NCBI GenBank assembly: GCA_900543975.1
Contig: UQTI01000094.1
Span: forward strand, 1-6,573
Reading direction: 5' to 3'
Length of the DNA stretch: 6,573 bases
Origin: an uncultured Prevotella sp.
GTDB lineage: Bacteria > Bacteroidota > Bacteroidia > Bacteroidales > Bacteroidaceae
Shown: positions 6,373 to 6,573 of the stretch, piece by piece
Layout: every line of letters starts with the position of its first letter
Numbering within the stretch: position 1 is the stretch's first letter
Translations under genes and position numbers: made by a program
Notes under the pieces: model-generated
Databases searched by the model: none
The model's input: only the letters and a program-made list of their open reading frames with translations
Told to the model about the DNA's origin: nothing

Positions 6373-6428
6373 TTATCTTGTTTCTTCGTGTCTTACGCGT
6401 TTCCTTGTTTCTTAAGTGTCTTTCGCGT
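6373..6428. repeat. Imperfect 28-bp tandem duplication in the pheA leader
   Basis: On the minus strand two units beginning ACGCG(A/T)AAGACAC and continuing AAGAAACAAG lie side by side (6401-6428 and 6373-6400), differing by a few substitutions and a one-base shift. Further degenerate AAAGGAAAC/AAAAGAAAC copies run on to the pheA start. The stretch is strongly purine-rich on the coding strand and probably unstructured. It fills the space between terminator and pheA; no promoter or ORF is seen in it. Confidence 0.6.
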
Positions 6429-6434
6429 GTTACG

Positions 6435-6472
6435 AAAAAGCCCCGCTTTCACTTGTATGTGAAGCGGGGCTT
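6435..6472 (-). terminator. Rho-independent terminator of the pheA attenuator
   Basis: Read on the minus strand, AAGCCCCGCTTCAC (6472 to 6459), a 6-base loop, and GTGAAAGCGGGGCTT (6452 to 6438) pair over 14 bp with a single bulged A. The stem is followed at once by the rest of a five-T tract (6439 to 6435). On the plus strand the stem is not followed by a T-run, so it acts leftward only, ahead of pheA. Since it lies between the aromatic leader ORF and pheA and its 5' arm has a rival partner upstream, it is best read as an attenuator rather than as the end of an upstream gene. Confidence 0.92.
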
Positions 6473-6528
6473 GAGTTTGTCAATATCTTACCATAAGTTG
6501 AAATTTTACACGCAACTTCCCGCTTCAC
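6459..6528 (-). promoter_or_regulatory. Antiterminator of the pheA operon leader
   Basis: GTGAAGCGGG (minus strand, 6528 to 6519) is perfectly complementary over 10 bases to CCCGCTTCAC (6468 to 6459), the 5' arm of the terminator. It imitates the terminator's own 3' arm (GTGAAAGCGGGG). Pairing of the first two would prevent the terminator from forming. A small hairpin, AAGTTG (6518-6513) with CAACTT (6500-6495), starts at the next base after the antiterminator arm and could stack on it; its loop contains the leader stop codon. The upstream arm lies inside the leader ORF, so a ribosome that reads on to the stop would cover it. The pairing is read directly; the switching mechanism is inferred from known leader-peptide attenuators. 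Confidence 0.8.
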
Positions 6529-6573
6529 AATTTCTTGCAAAGTAAAAATAAAAGTAATAAAAAGATGCGTACA
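6506..6573 (-). CDS. Phe/Tyr-rich leader peptide of the pheA operon (5' end at or beyond window edge)
   Basis: Twenty-one codons and a TAA (6506-6508) are visible on the minus strand. After Y-A-S come eight aromatic codons in a row, F-Y-Y-F-Y-F-Y-F (6562 to 6539; four TTT, two TAT, two TAC), then the tail ARNCEAGSCV and the stop. The codon cut by the window edge reads NTG, so a start of ATG, GTG or TTG may lie exactly there, giving a 22-residue peptide. Such a run just before an antiterminator/terminator pair is the hallmark of an amino-acid attenuator: shortage of charged tRNA-Phe or tRNA-Tyr would stall the ribosome on the run. The peptide is probably short-lived with no function of its own. 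The promoter lies outside the window. Confidence 0.82.
   Translation of the reverse strand, partial: YASFYYFYFYFARNCEAGSCV

Noticed and set aside
6435..6472. Hairpin read as the terminator of an unseen upstream gene
   Set aside because: No upstream coding sequence other than the short aromatic leader ends before it, and its 5' arm has a perfect 10-base rival partner in that leader, so an attenuator explains more.
6433..6573. Second minus-strand frame open from the window edge through the hairpin to a TAA at about 6433
   Set aside because: It runs through the terminator stem and shows no domain; the openness over this short distance is likely chance, and the overlapping aromatic-run frame is far more distinctive.

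Overview
The window looks like chromosomal DNA from a Bacteroidales bacterium, most likely a Prevotella-type organism. The evidence is threefold. One promoter has the Bacteroidetes form (TTG, 20 bases, TAnnTTTG) rather than the -35/-10 form. DAHP synthase is fused to a C-terminal chorismate mutase, as in Porphyromonas and its relatives. Intergenic DNA carries purine-rich short tandem repeats, while the genes have moderate GC. The genus is an inference. Every confident gene lies on the minus strand, so transcription runs from high to low coordinates.

Right part (6573 to 2350) is a phenylalanine/tyrosine operon. At the right edge is the end of a short leader ORF with eight consecutive aromatic codons (F-Y-Y-F-Y-F-Y-F). 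It is followed by an antiterminator arm and a strong GC-rich hairpin with a U-tract, together a translation-coupled transcription attenuator. Then come pheA (prephenate dehydratase with ACT domain), a class I/II PLP aminotransferase, a bifunctional DAHP synthase-chorismate mutase, and tyrA (prephenate dehydrogenase). These cover entry into the shikimate pathway, chorismate to prephenate, prephenate to phenylpyruvate or hydroxyphenylpyruvate, and a probable final transamination. The mixed Phe/Tyr leader fits an operon making both products.

Middle (2349 to 1947) is a 403-base gene-free stretch. It holds an 11-bp inverted repeat pair, a 21-bp minisatellite, a 20-bp palindrome and a convincing Bacteroidetes promoter for the next gene leftward.

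Left part (1946 to 1) holds a diverged thiamine-phosphate-synthase/TenI-like protein, prs (ribose-phosphate pyrophosphokinase) and, 7 bases further on, the N-terminal part of a TlpA-like thioredoxin lipoprotein cut by the window edge.

The most notable element is the attenuator at 6435-6573. The peptide, the rival pairing and the terminator all fit the same ribosome-stalling geometry. The codon cut by the window edge reads NTG, so the leader may start exactly there.
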